From contig DVNR01000053.1 of assembly GCA_018714205.1 (NCBI GenBank), forward strand, positions 1 through 64,000: a stretch of DNA of 64,000 nucleotides, read 5' to 3'. This document shows positions 56,714-64,000 of this stretch, piece by piece (the stretch's first letter is position 1; each line of letters opens with the position of its first letter). Position numbers and translations under genes: made by a program. Source of the DNA: Candidatus Aphodousia faecipullorum. Lineage in GTDB: Bacteria > Pseudomonadota > Gammaproteobacteria > Burkholderiales > Burkholderiaceae_F. Below the pieces are notes generated by a model. The model was not told the DNA's origin, ran no database searches, and was given only the letters and a program-made list of their open reading frames with translations.

Positions 56714-56895
56714 TCGTCACAATAGAAATCATTCTCAATATAAGTTTGCACGAATTTAATGTAAAACTCTCCATCCAAAAAGTACAAAATTGAAACATAA
56801 TCAACGTCTAATACTCTATTGAGCTTAGTCCGTGAGTTTTTTTTAGAATCCCTGTATTATTCGGTTTCATTTAAATTTTCCATTAATCGGCGCCT

Positions 56896-57579
56896 ATGCA
56901 GCCAAAAATTCTTCTCGTTCATCACGATAGCGTCTTCGAAGCCTTACTCGCAGATTTTTTAATTTTCTGTGCTTACGATGTGCGAGCGGTCTACTCATTA
57001 AGCGACGCCATTCTGTGCTGCAAACAGTCGAGTTTTGAAATCGCAGTCATTGACTTATCTAACGCCAACGACTGCGCGCTTATCAATGCCCTCTCGGGCG
57101 AATATCCGGATATGGCCGTCCTTGCGCTAGTGTCGGCAGATATCGACGAAAAAATTTTGCACCGATGCGCGCTGCCTAAAGAACAATGCCTGCATTTACC
57201 AACCCCACTGGTTGACATTCTGACTCAAATTAAAGAATTGGCACAAAACCGTGAACGGAAACGGCTACAAGCGCTTGAGCCAATTAAAGTGGGACCGCTT
57301 GTTATCGACGAACAGCATAATTCGGCCAGCATCAACGGGGCTCATATCAATCTGACAGGAACGGAGTTTTCACTTTTAAAGCTCCTCGCCAAACACGCTG
57401 GCAAACCAGTTTCCAAGGCCGTCATTTATCCTGAAGTGTTAGGCCGCCCCCACGGTCAATATGACAGGGCCATTGATGTTCATATCTCTAGCGTTCGCCA
57501 TAAGCTGTCAGACTTTGCCGGAGACAGCCTCCGTATAGAGAGTGTTCGAGGCGTCGGCTACCGCCTCACCACTGTTTAA
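56896..57579 (+). CDS. OmpR-type response regulator with degenerate receiver
   Basis: 227 residues. The receiver-like N domain starts KILLVHHDSVFEALLADF; the usual acidic pair is HHD, the phospho-acceptor position is VIDLS, and the conserved Lys of the last loop is lost (LHLPTPLVDI). The DNA-binding domain is intact: INLTGTEFSLLKLLAKHAGKPVSK, DRAIDVHISSVRHKL and IESVRGVGYRLT. No histidine kinase gene is adjacent. Divergent from the efflux operon across 182 bases, so it is a likely regulator of that operon. It may work without phosphorylation. Confidence 0.87.
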   Translation: MQPKILLVHHDSVFEALLADFLIFCAYDVRAVYSLSDAILCCKQSSFEIAVIDLSNANDCALINALSGEYPDMAVLALVSADIDEKILHRCALPKEQCLHLPTPLVDILTQIKELAQNRERKRLQALEPIKVGPLVIDEQHNSASINGAHINLTGTEFSLLKLLAKHAGKPVSKAVIYPEVLGRPHGQYDRAIDVHISSVRHKLSDFAGDSLRIESVRGVGYRLTTV

Positions 57580-57758
57580 ATTCTTCCATTAAGCCTCTTT
57601 ACTCAAACTTGAACTTAGGGTTTCTCGGCGGTATCTGCTAATTTCTACCTTTTACACGACGTTAGTCAAATCTCGAAATTTTCTTTTCCCCGTCGGCCAA
57701 TAAAAGGCGCACAATAAGAAAAGTGACTATTCATTGTTTACCGATTAGGGGGATCATT

Positions 57759-59810
57759 ATGAGTCAATATCCTGTAGAGAATCTTCGTACTGTAGCCTTG
57801 GTGGGTCACGGTTCCACGGGAAAAACCACTTTGATGGAAGCTCTTTTATACCGTAATGGCGTCATCAGTGAAGTCGGGTCGGTCGAAAAGGGCAACACGG
57901 TGGGTGACTTTGATCCCATGGAAAAAGAAGTGCAACACTCTTTGCGCACTACAGTGGCCCACCTCAATGCTCAAAAAGATGACGGCACGCCAGTACGCAT
58001 CTTCTTGTTAGACACTCCGGGGTACCCTGACTGCGTCGGTCAAGCCTTGGGCGCTTTGGACGCCGTTAAAACGGTCTGTGTCGTGGTCGATGCCACCAAG
58101 GGCATTGAATTGATGACTCGACGGATGATGGAGTGGGCTAAAGAGCGCAATCTGTGCAGAATGATCGTCGTCAATAAAATTGATCAGCCCGATGTTGATC
58201 TGATGAAACTGCTTGTTGAGCTGCGTGAAGCATTCGGCAACGAAGTTCTGCCGCTTAACTTACCCAATAAAGACCGCTCTCACGTCATTGACTGTTTCGA
58301 CAATGACAAGGGCGAGGCGAACTTCGCTTCTGTTGAACGAGTTCACCAAGCCTTCGTGGAACGCGTCGTCGAGATGGACGACGAAACCATGGAACGCTAT
58401 CTTGAAGAGGGCGCGGTTGATCCAAAGAGCCTGCACGCGCCGCTAACCAAAGCCTTACGCCTAGGCCATATCATTCCGGTTTGCTACACATCGGCCAAAA
58501 ACTTGATCGGCATGCGTGATTTGATCAAGGTCTTTGTGCGCCATTTACCCAATCCAACAGAAGCAAACGCTCCGCTCTTTTATCGTCCCGATGGTTCCGA
58601 ATACGTCACCATTCCTGACGCTAATCGACCTGTTGTCGCTCATGTTTTCAAGGTGGTTAATGACCCCTACATTGGAAAGATCGGCTTATTCCGTTTGCAT
58701 CAGGGTCGCATCACCAAAGATTCCACCCTGTATGTTGACGATGGCAAAAAGCCATTCAAGATCGGCAAACCAATTATGCTTCAGGGCAAAGAAGGCATAG
58801 AAGTCGATGAAATGAATCCTGGGTACATCGGCGCCGTTGCAAAGGTCGATGATATCGTCTACGGCAGTGTGCTGCATGACGCGTCAATTGACGGCACGAT
58901 TTACATGAAAAAACTCAATTTCCCGAAACCGATGTTCGGATTAGCGGTGAGCCCCGCCCGCCGCGGTGACGAAAGCCGTATGTCAGAAGTGATCGATAAG
59001 ATGGTCAGTGAAGACCCAACCCTCGCGGTAGAGCATGACGCCACCATGAACGAAACGGTTTTGCGTGGCTTGAGCGAACAGCACCTCAAATTAGTTTTGA
59101 AGCGCATGGCCTCTCAATACAAATTGGAAATTCAAACCCGCACGCCACGTATCCCTTATCGTGAAACGATTTCCTCTTCTGCAGAAGGTCATGCTCGTCA
59201 TAAGAAACAAACAGGCGGTGCCGGTCAATTTGGTGAAGTCTACCTTCGCATTGATCCGTTGCCTCGTGGCGCAGGTTTTAAGTTTGTTGACCAAGTCAAG
59301 GGGGGCGCAATTCCCTACAACTTTATTCCAGCGGTCGAAAAAGGCGTTAAAGAAGTCCTGGATCAAGGCTATATCGCTGGTTACCCCATCTATGATGTTC
59401 GCGTGACGGTCTATGATGGCAAGTATCACCCTGTTGACAGCAAAGAAGTTGCTTTCGTTGCCGCCGGTCGGAAAGCCATGTTGGATGCGCTTTCTCGGGC
59501 CAATCCCACCTTGTTGGAGCCGATCGTCCGTATTGAAATCCTTGCCCCCGATGTCTACATGGGTGATATCGCCGGTGACTTAGCCAGTCGGCGCGGTCAA
59601 GTCAGTGGCACAGAAAACCTCACGGGCGGCATGATGCTCATCACTGGACGCGTGCCTCTAACTGGACTAGATGGATACGCCAACCGCTTAAACGCTCTCA
59701 CGCAAGGCGCTGGTAGCTACTCGGTTGAGTTGCAAGCTTATGAACCGGTTCCTGCTTCTGTGCAGGCCGAACTTGCAAGCCACTATCAACGCAAAGCTGA
59801 AGAAGATTAA
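57759..59810 (+). CDS. Elongation factor G-like GTPase (EF-G paralogue)
   Basis: 683 residues with the five-domain EF-G order. The P loop is LVGHGSTGKTTLMEALL, switch II is LLDTPGYPDCVG, NKID is IVVNKIDQP, domain IV carries TGGAGQFGEVYLRIDPL, and domain V ends GSYSVELQAYEPVP. Canonical EF-G has DTPGH in switch II; the catalytic His is Tyr here, as in EF-G-like II proteins such as mycobacterial FusA2. It is isolated from rpsL, rpsG and tufA, so it is not the main translocase gene. The ATG at 57759 with AGGGGG upstream is preferred to the GTG at 57723. Function uncertain. Confidence 0.9.
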   Translation: MSQYPVENLRTVALVGHGSTGKTTLMEALLYRNGVISEVGSVEKGNTVGDFDPMEKEVQHSLRTTVAHLNAQKDDGTPVRIFLLDTPGYPDCVGQALGALDAVKTVCVVVDATKGIELMTRRMMEWAKERNLCRMIVVNKIDQPDVDLMKLLVELREAFGNEVLPLNLPNKDRSHVIDCFDNDKGEANFASVERVHQAFVERVVEMDDETMERYLEEGAVDPKSLHAPLTKALRLGHIIPVCYTSAKNLIGMRDLIKVFVRHLPNPTEANAPLFYRPDGSEYVTIPDANRPVVAHVFKVVNDPYIGKIGLFRLHQGRITKDSTLYVDDGKKPFKIGKPIMLQGKEGIEVDEMNPGYIGAVAKVDDIVYGSVLHDASIDGTIYMKKLNFPKPMFGLAVSPARRGDESRMSEVIDKMVSEDPTLAVEHDATMNETVLRGLSEQHLKLVLKRMASQYKLEIQTRTPRIPYRETISSSAEGHARHKKQTGGAGQFGEVYLRIDPLPRGAGFKFVDQVKGGAIPYNFIPAVEKGVKEVLDQGYIAGYPIYDVRVTVYDGKYHPVDSKEVAFVAAGRKAMLDALSRANPTLLEPIVRIEILAPDVYMGDIAGDLASRRGQVSGTENLTGGMMLITGRVPLTGLDGYANRLNALTQGAGSYSVELQAYEPVPASVQAELASHYQRKAEED

Positions 59811-59836
59811 TCAACAATAACCATTAATCTGCCATC

Positions 59837-59876
59837 AAAGCGGGACGACTGATGAATTCTTGGTCGTCCCGCTTTT
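59837..59876 (+). terminator. Rho-independent terminator of the EF-G-like gene
   Basis: AAAGCGGGACGAC and GTCGTCCCGCTTTT arms around a 13-base loop. Confidence 0.85.
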
Positions 59877-59972
59877 GAAAAACATGGGGCATGCCCACAA
59901 AACAGATAGCCTTTCGGCTAAAATACCTCGGTTATTGGGTGGGAGTTATCCCCTATTAAGTTTGGAGCATAT

Positions 59973-61766
59973 ATGCGAACCGAATATGCCGGTCTTATCA
60001 ATGAAAAATTCATTGGTCAAACGGTGACCCTTTATGGTTGGGCTCACCGCCGCCGTGACCACGGTGGTGTTATTTTTATTGACTTGCGTGACCGTGAGGG
60101 TCTCTTGCAAGTCGTCTGCGATCCGGATCGTCCGGACGTATTCGCAACGGCAGAAGCCGTGCGCAACGAATTTTGTTTGAAAGTGGTTGGTCTCGTGCGG
60201 GCTCGTCCTGAAGGCACGCTCAATCCCGATCTCGTTTCCGGTGGTGTTGAAGTTCTCTGCCAAGAATTGGAAATTCTCAATAAGTCTGAAACGCCTCCTT
60301 TCCACTTAGATGACGAGAATCTGTCTGAAACAACACGCTTGACCTATCGTGTACTGGACCTTCGTCGCCCTCAGATGCAACGCAACCTCAAATTACGCTA
60401 CAAGGTTGCTTTAGCGATTCGTAACCACTTAGACAAAGAAGGCTTTATCGACATTGAAACGCCAATGTTGACCCGTAGTACGCCTGAAGGCGCTCGTGAC
60501 TACTTGGTACCAAGTCGCGTCCATGACGGTCATTTCTACGCTCTTCCTCAATCTCCGCAGCTTTTCAAGCAACTGCTGATGGTTGCAGGTTTTGATCGTT
60601 ACTACCAAATCGTCAAATGCTTCCGTGATGAAGATTTACGTGCTGACCGACAACCAGAATTTACTCAGGTTGATATTGAAACTTCGTTCCTGACCGAACA
60701 AGAAATTCGTAACCTGATGGAAAACATGATCCGCGATGTGTTTAAGGAAACCATCAATGTGGACTTGCCAGATCCATATCCGGTAATGACGTGGACTGAA
60801 GCCATGTCTCGTTTCGGTTCGGACAAGCCGGATCTTCGAATCAAAGGCATTGAATTGCGAGAAATCACCGATCAAGTTCGTGATTGCCAATTCAAGGTTT
60901 TCCGTTCCGCGACCGAATTACGTGATGGCAAGGTTGTGGCTATGAATGTGCCGCACGCTGCCAGCATGCCACGATCTGAAATCGATGCCTACACCGAATT
61001 TGTCAAGATTTACGGTGCAAAAGGTTTGGCTTACATCAAAGTTAACGATAAAGCCAAAGGTCGCGAGGGGTTGCAAAGCCCAATCGTGAAGAACTTGTCC
61101 GATGAGTTGCTTCAGCACATTTTGACGGTCACTGGTGCTCAAGATGGCGACGTGATCTTCTTCGGTGCAGATCGCGCCAAGATTGTTTACGACTCGCTGG
61201 GCGCTTTGCGCTTAAAGATTGGTCACAGTGACTTCGGTAAAGAAAACGGTCTTTACGAGGAAGGCTGGAAAGCACTTTGGGTCGTTGACTTCCCGATGTT
61301 CGAGTACGATGATGAAGAACAGCGTTGGGTAGCATGCCATCACCCGTTCACAATGCCCAAGCCCGAACACATTGATCTTTTGAGTACGGACCCGGGTAAG
61401 TGCTTTGCACAAGCTTATGACATGGTGTTAAATGGATGGGAAATCGGTGGTGGTTCCATTCGTATTCACCGCGCAGACATCCAAAGCAAGGTTTTCAGTG
61501 CTTTGAAGATTGGCCCTGAAGAGGCTCGTGCCAAGTTTGGCTTCTTGCTTGACAACTTGCAATACGGCGCGCCTCCGCATGGTGGCATCGCTTTCGGGTT
61601 GGATCGTATCGTCACCATTATGACCGGCGCACCGTCCATTCGAGACGTCATTGCTTTCCCGAAGACACAACGCGCTCAGTGCTTGCTCACGAATGCTCCC
61701 GCTCCTGTTGATGAAAAACAGTTGCGTGAATTGCATATCCGCTTGCGCAATCCCATTAAGGAATAA
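59973..61766 (+). CDS. aspS: Aspartate-tRNA ligase
   Basis: 597 residues, the length of bacterial AspRS with the GAD insertion. An N-terminal OB-fold anticodon-binding domain ([28 protein letters not shown]) is followed by class II motif 1 ([25 protein letters not shown]), motif 2 ([21 protein letters not shown]) and motif 3 ([13 protein letters not shown]). Charges tRNA-Asp. Single gene with terminator. Whether it also charges tRNA-Asn cannot be decided here. Confidence 0.98.
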   Translation: MRTEYAGLINEKFIGQTVTLYGWAHRRRDHGGVIFIDLRDREGLLQVVCDPDRPDVFATAEAVRNEFCLKVVGLVRARPEGTLNPDLVSGGVEVLCQELEILNKSETPPFHLDDENLSETTRLTYRVLDLRRPQMQRNLKLRYKVALAIRNHLDKEGFIDIETPMLTRSTPEGARDYLVPSRVHDGHFYALPQSPQLFKQLLMVAGFDRYYQIVKCFRDEDLRADRQPEFTQVDIETSFLTEQEIRNLMENMIRDVFKETINVDLPDPYPVMTWTEAMSRFGSDKPDLRIKGIELREITDQVRDCQFKVFRSATELRDGKVVAMNVPHAASMPRSEIDAYTEFVKIYGAKGLAYIKVNDKAKGREGLQSPIVKNLSDELLQHILTVTGAQDGDVIFFGADRAKIVYDSLGALRLKIGHSDFGKENGLYEEGWKALWVVDFPMFEYDDEEQRWVACHHPFTMPKPEHIDLLSTDPGKCFAQAYDMVLNGWEIGGGSIRIHRADIQSKVFSALKIGPEEARAKFGFLLDNLQYGAPPHGGIAFGLDRIVTIMTGAPSIRDVIAFPKTQRAQCLLTNAPAPVDEKQLRELHIRLRNPIKE

Positions 61767-61782
61767 TCAAAATCCTTGATTA

Positions 61783-61818
61783 AAATGGCCGGTAACCAAT
61801 GCGGTGCCGGCCATTTTT
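61783..61818 (+). terminator. Rho-independent terminator of aspS
   Basis: AAATGGCCGG and CCGGCCATTT arms around 16 bases, followed by TTATTT. Confidence 0.85.
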
Positions 61819-61841
61819 ATTTATCAACAAAAAGCGATTCA

Positions 61842-62342
61842 TCAAAAGTTGAATAACGGATCCCCACGATCATCCCATGGATCATCCGTTATGGCAGTTT
61901 CTGTCACAACATTTTGCGTATCAAATTGCACCCAAAATGCCATGGCATGACCACTTGATTCTCGGAAGCGATACATGAATGCGGTTTGATTCTGGAGCTT
62001 GAAATTATATTCCTGGGCACAACGACCAAACATTTGGAAAACCTCTTGTTTTGTGTGTTTACCAGGAATGACTAATTTAAAGTGTTCCTCATTCATTAAC
62101 AATTCTTTCCCAATAAACTGCCCCTGCTTATCAAAGTGCATCCAATAACACTCCCGCCCATAGGGCTGACTGGAATACACCAAAGTAAACGAGCCGTCAC
62201 CGTGATCAATTCGAGAATCTGGCGCCCCGAGCTCATTGACGACCAAGCTCTCGGACTGACCGAGCTCTATCAAATCCGGGTGAGCGCAGCCGGCTAAAAC
62301 CACTGCACCCGCAAGAGCTGCTACGATAAGTTTTAACCGCAT
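61842..62342 (-). CDS. Small outer-membrane lipoprotein, BamE/SmpA-like repeats
   Basis: 166 residues with a lipoprotein signal (MRLKLIVAALAGAVVLAGC) and acylated Cys at 19. The mature part has two similar halves. The first has LGQSESLVVNELGAPDSRIDHGDGSFTLVYS, a BamE/OmlA-type alpha-beta unit. The second begins PGKHTKQEVFQMFGRCAQEYNF. It is likely anchored to the outer membrane facing the periplasm. The family is not assigned with certainty. GGAGGTTGTC lies before the ATG. Confidence 0.7.
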   Translation of the reverse strand: MRLKLIVAALAGAVVLAGCAHPDLIELGQSESLVVNELGAPDSRIDHGDGSFTLVYSSQPYGRECYWMHFDKQGQFIGKELLMNEEHFKLVIPGKHTKQEVFQMFGRCAQEYNFKLQNQTAFMYRFRESSGHAMAFWVQFDTQNVVTETAITDDPWDDRGDPLFNF

Positions 62343-62461
62343 GACAACCTCCTACTCATCGCATATTTGTACGAATTGTAGCCCCACAACGACTTCTCCC
62401 ACAATCTTTCATACAAAAACAAGGCGTACTACAATAAGGTAAAACTCGACAGAAATTCACT

Positions 62462-63658
62462 ATGTCCGTTATTCGACTTGCTCTCTCTTCGACAATGACC
62501 ATCCAAGCGATGGCCACTGCCAGCACGGTGACGCTTTCGGCTATTGCACCTTTGGTTGCTCAAGCCATTGGCGTGCCAAGTTCTTTTATCGGTACTTATG
62601 TCTGCTTCCTTTACATAGGAGCAGCCTTTGCTGCTGTTTCAGGTGGCACCATGGTCACCCGATTTGGCGGCATCCACGTCTCTCAAGGTTGTTTAATTTT
62701 GGCCGCCATCGGGCTAATCATCAGCGCGATTCCTAATTTTTGGATCATCTGTTGCGGTGGATTTCTACTGGGTTTGAGCTACGGACCGATTACCCCTTGC
62801 TCCAGCGACATTCTGGCTCACACAGTCCCGAAAGAGCAAATGGGGTTTGTGTTTTCTTTAAAACAAACTGCTGTGCCATTAGGTAGCGCTATTGCCGGAT
62901 TTATTGTTCCGAGTGTGGCTCTTTGGGCAAACGATTGGAAAGCTGGCCCTCATTTTATGGCGATCGCAGCACTGTGCGTGGCACTTTTAGCTTTATATCA
63001 CCGAAACCTTTTGGACGATCACTATGACAAAAACGCCCATTTCGATGCTCGCGCGGTGATTAAGGCATTGCGATTAGTAACCTCTCAAAATGGCTTGCGC
63101 CGTATGTGCATCGTCTCTTTTGTATACAACGGAACACAAATGTGCGTATTCAGTTTTATCGTTGCATACATGGTTGAAGACATTCACATCCCCATTGTGC
63201 TAGCCGGCATGGCCCTAAGCGCTGCCAGTATAGGAGGTATGTGCGGAAGACTTTTCTGGGGTATCTTCGCAGACAAAATTCACTCACCTCGAATCACATT
63301 AGCCATACTAGGCGCTCTGATGGCAAGTATGTTAGTTGTGACTGGCTTTTTCTCTGAATCGGTTCCAGCCATTTTGATGATAGCTGTCTGCTTTTGTTTA
63401 GGTGCCTCAGCGATAGGCTGGAACGGCGTCTATCTTGCACACGTCGCTCGAATTGCCCCCAAAGGTCAAGCTGGCGTGGCAACCGGCGGTACTCTATTCT
63501 TCACATTCGCCGGAGCCATTTTTTTACCACTTGCGTTTGGGACCGTTCACTCAATATTTGGAGACTATTACGAAAGTTTTTACCTAACCGCAGCGCTTTG
63601 CTTGGCGATCGCGCTTTGGTTGTTTGCTAGTAAAGGCGAAACATCATCTCAAGGATGA
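62462..63658 (+). CDS. Major facilitator superfamily transporter
   Basis: 398 residues with about 12 hydrophobic segments. MATASTVTLSAIAPLVAQAIG opens TM1, and GGTMVTRFGGIHVSQ is the loop 2-3 motif in reduced form. SYGPITPCSSDIL and FSLKQTAVPLGSAIAGFIVP resemble the oxalate/nitrate-type or cyanate-type MFS groups. Substrate unknown. It ends ten bases inside the convergent small gene at 63649. Confidence 0.85.
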   Translation: MSVIRLALSSTMTIQAMATASTVTLSAIAPLVAQAIGVPSSFIGTYVCFLYIGAAFAAVSGGTMVTRFGGIHVSQGCLILAAIGLIISAIPNFWIICCGGFLLGLSYGPITPCSSDILAHTVPKEQMGFVFSLKQTAVPLGSAIAGFIVPSVALWANDWKAGPHFMAIAALCVALLALYHRNLLDDHYDKNAHFDARAVIKALRLVTSQNGLRRMCIVSFVYNGTQMCVFSFIVAYMVEDIHIPIVLAGMALSAASIGGMCGRLFWGIFADKIHSPRITLAILGALMASMLVVTGFFSESVPAILMIAVCFCLGASAIGWNGVYLAHVARIAPKGQAGVATGGTLFFTFAGAIFLPLAFGTVHSIFGDYYESFYLTAALCLAIALWLFASKGETSSQG

Positions 63659-63888
63659 ACCTGCTCTTCACGAACATCGAGATTAATCTCGTCGATTAAC
63701 TCATGGAAGCTCGCTCGCACTTGATCCTCTGAGCATCCGAGGATCAGAGCGTCCTCTAACGCGTCTTTGAGCATGACGCGCAATTCTTCGTAATTTTCGT
63801 TAAGGACCTTTACCTTTTCAGTGCAGGAAACCGGTGTTCCATCCGGTTTTGTCCAACAAGGGACCTTAAAATCATTTTTGTTTGCCAT
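63649..63888 (-). CDS. Small conserved-looking protein of unknown function
   Basis: 79 residues from the ATG at 63888 (the track's TTG start adds three). An N part with FKVPCWTKPDGTPVSCTEKVKVLNEN carries two Cys; a helical acidic C part has LKDALEDALILGCSEDQVRASFHELIDEI. It overlaps the 3' end of the upstream aldolase gene by 17 bases and so is probably co-transcribed with it. I recall similar small proteins in Sutterella-type genomes but cannot name a family. Confidence 0.6.
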   Translation of the reverse strand: MANKNDFKVPCWTKPDGTPVSCTEKVKVLNENYEELRVMLKDALEDALILGCSEDQVRASFHELIDEINLDVREEQVHP

Positions 63889-64000
63889 AGGTTTCAAATT
63901 TCTTTAATACCAACGCCATTTGTCGGTCATCCAACAACTTCGGCTCACCCAATTGGCGAACCATCAAATAGCAGCGCGCCAAATTTTCCACTTCAACGGC
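63872..64000 (-). CDS. Class II aldolase, C-terminal end (cut by window edge)
   Basis: The last 42 codons read AVEVENLARCYLMVRQLGEP, KLLDDRQMALVLKKFETYGK, QK, then stop. This matches the C terminus of L-fuculose-phosphate aldolase / RibE-like class II aldolases (VEVENLA-x-x-Y, LGEP-x-LL, F-x-x-YG). The active site lies outside the window, so the substrate is not known. It is too short for the ORF track. Confidence 0.75.
   Translation of the reverse strand, partial: AVEVENLARCYLMVRQLGEPKLLDDRQMALVLKKFETYGKQK

Overview
The window is ordinary chromosome of a Gram-negative betaproteobacterium. The best guess is a Burkholderiales/Sutterellaceae-like gut anaerobe. The support is betaproteobacterial-type general porins with near-identical signal peptides, the pheS-pheT-ihfA-merR-tRNA-Pro(GGG) and yqgE-ruvX-plsC-apaH gene orders, a full lipopolysaccharide heptose pathway, two DcuA/DcuB-type C4-dicarboxylate carriers, and an iron-sulfur class I fumarase that fits anaerobic fumarate metabolism. 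The genus was not proven from sequence alone.

Layout. 1-4.4 kb: four tandem porin genes on the minus strand; the first is cut by the window edge and the last carries a +1 frameshift. 4.6-10.3 kb: an M20 peptidase, a GDPD-like membrane protein, a small Asp-box protein and the rph-rdgB-hemW operon. 10.5-16.8 kb: tRNA-Pro and a Tat-exported DUF362 protein, then merR, ihfA, pheT and pheS. 17.0-18.7 kb: a decayed P4-type integrase downstream of tRNA-Met(CAT), bracketed by a perfect 38-bp inverted repeat and preceded by GGTCACC repeats. 18.8-26.5 kb: thiD, waaA, waaC and pgi on the minus strand and rfaE1-hldD-gmhB-rfaE2 on the plus strand, which together make and attach ADP-heptose for LPS inner core (gmhA is not in the window). 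26.6-34.9 kb: an MmgE/PrpD enzyme, a GntR regulator, two Dcu carriers, galU and fumarase. 35.0-42.9 kb: apaH, plsC, ruvX, yqgE, a YbaK-type deacylase, two DUF2721 proteins, a PlpD-type patatin autotransporter and galE.

42.9-49.0 kb: the divergent uvrA/ssb pair is split by about 2.7 kb of accessory DNA. This holds an AAA ATPase gene with an operator-like dyad, a gutted TnpB-family transposase gene, and two almost identical 24-bp palindromes. 49.2-51.2 kb: a short arginine-rich leader ORF runs into a strong terminator hairpin just ahead of an amidohydrolase and an orotate-phosphoribosyltransferase-like gene. This looks like a UTP-sensitive, translation-coupled attenuator of the pyrBI type and is the most interesting regulatory structure seen. 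51.2-57.6 kb: a TolC-MacA-MacB efflux operon that ends in a solute-binding protein, next to an orphan, degenerate OmpR-type regulator. 57.7-64.0 kb: an EF-G paralogue lacking the switch II histidine, aspS, a BamE-like lipoprotein, an MFS carrier, a small unknown protein and the 3' end of a class II aldolase gene.

No rRNA, CRISPR array, prophage structural genes or complete insertion sequence was seen. All family calls come from reading the translations by eye; no searches were run.
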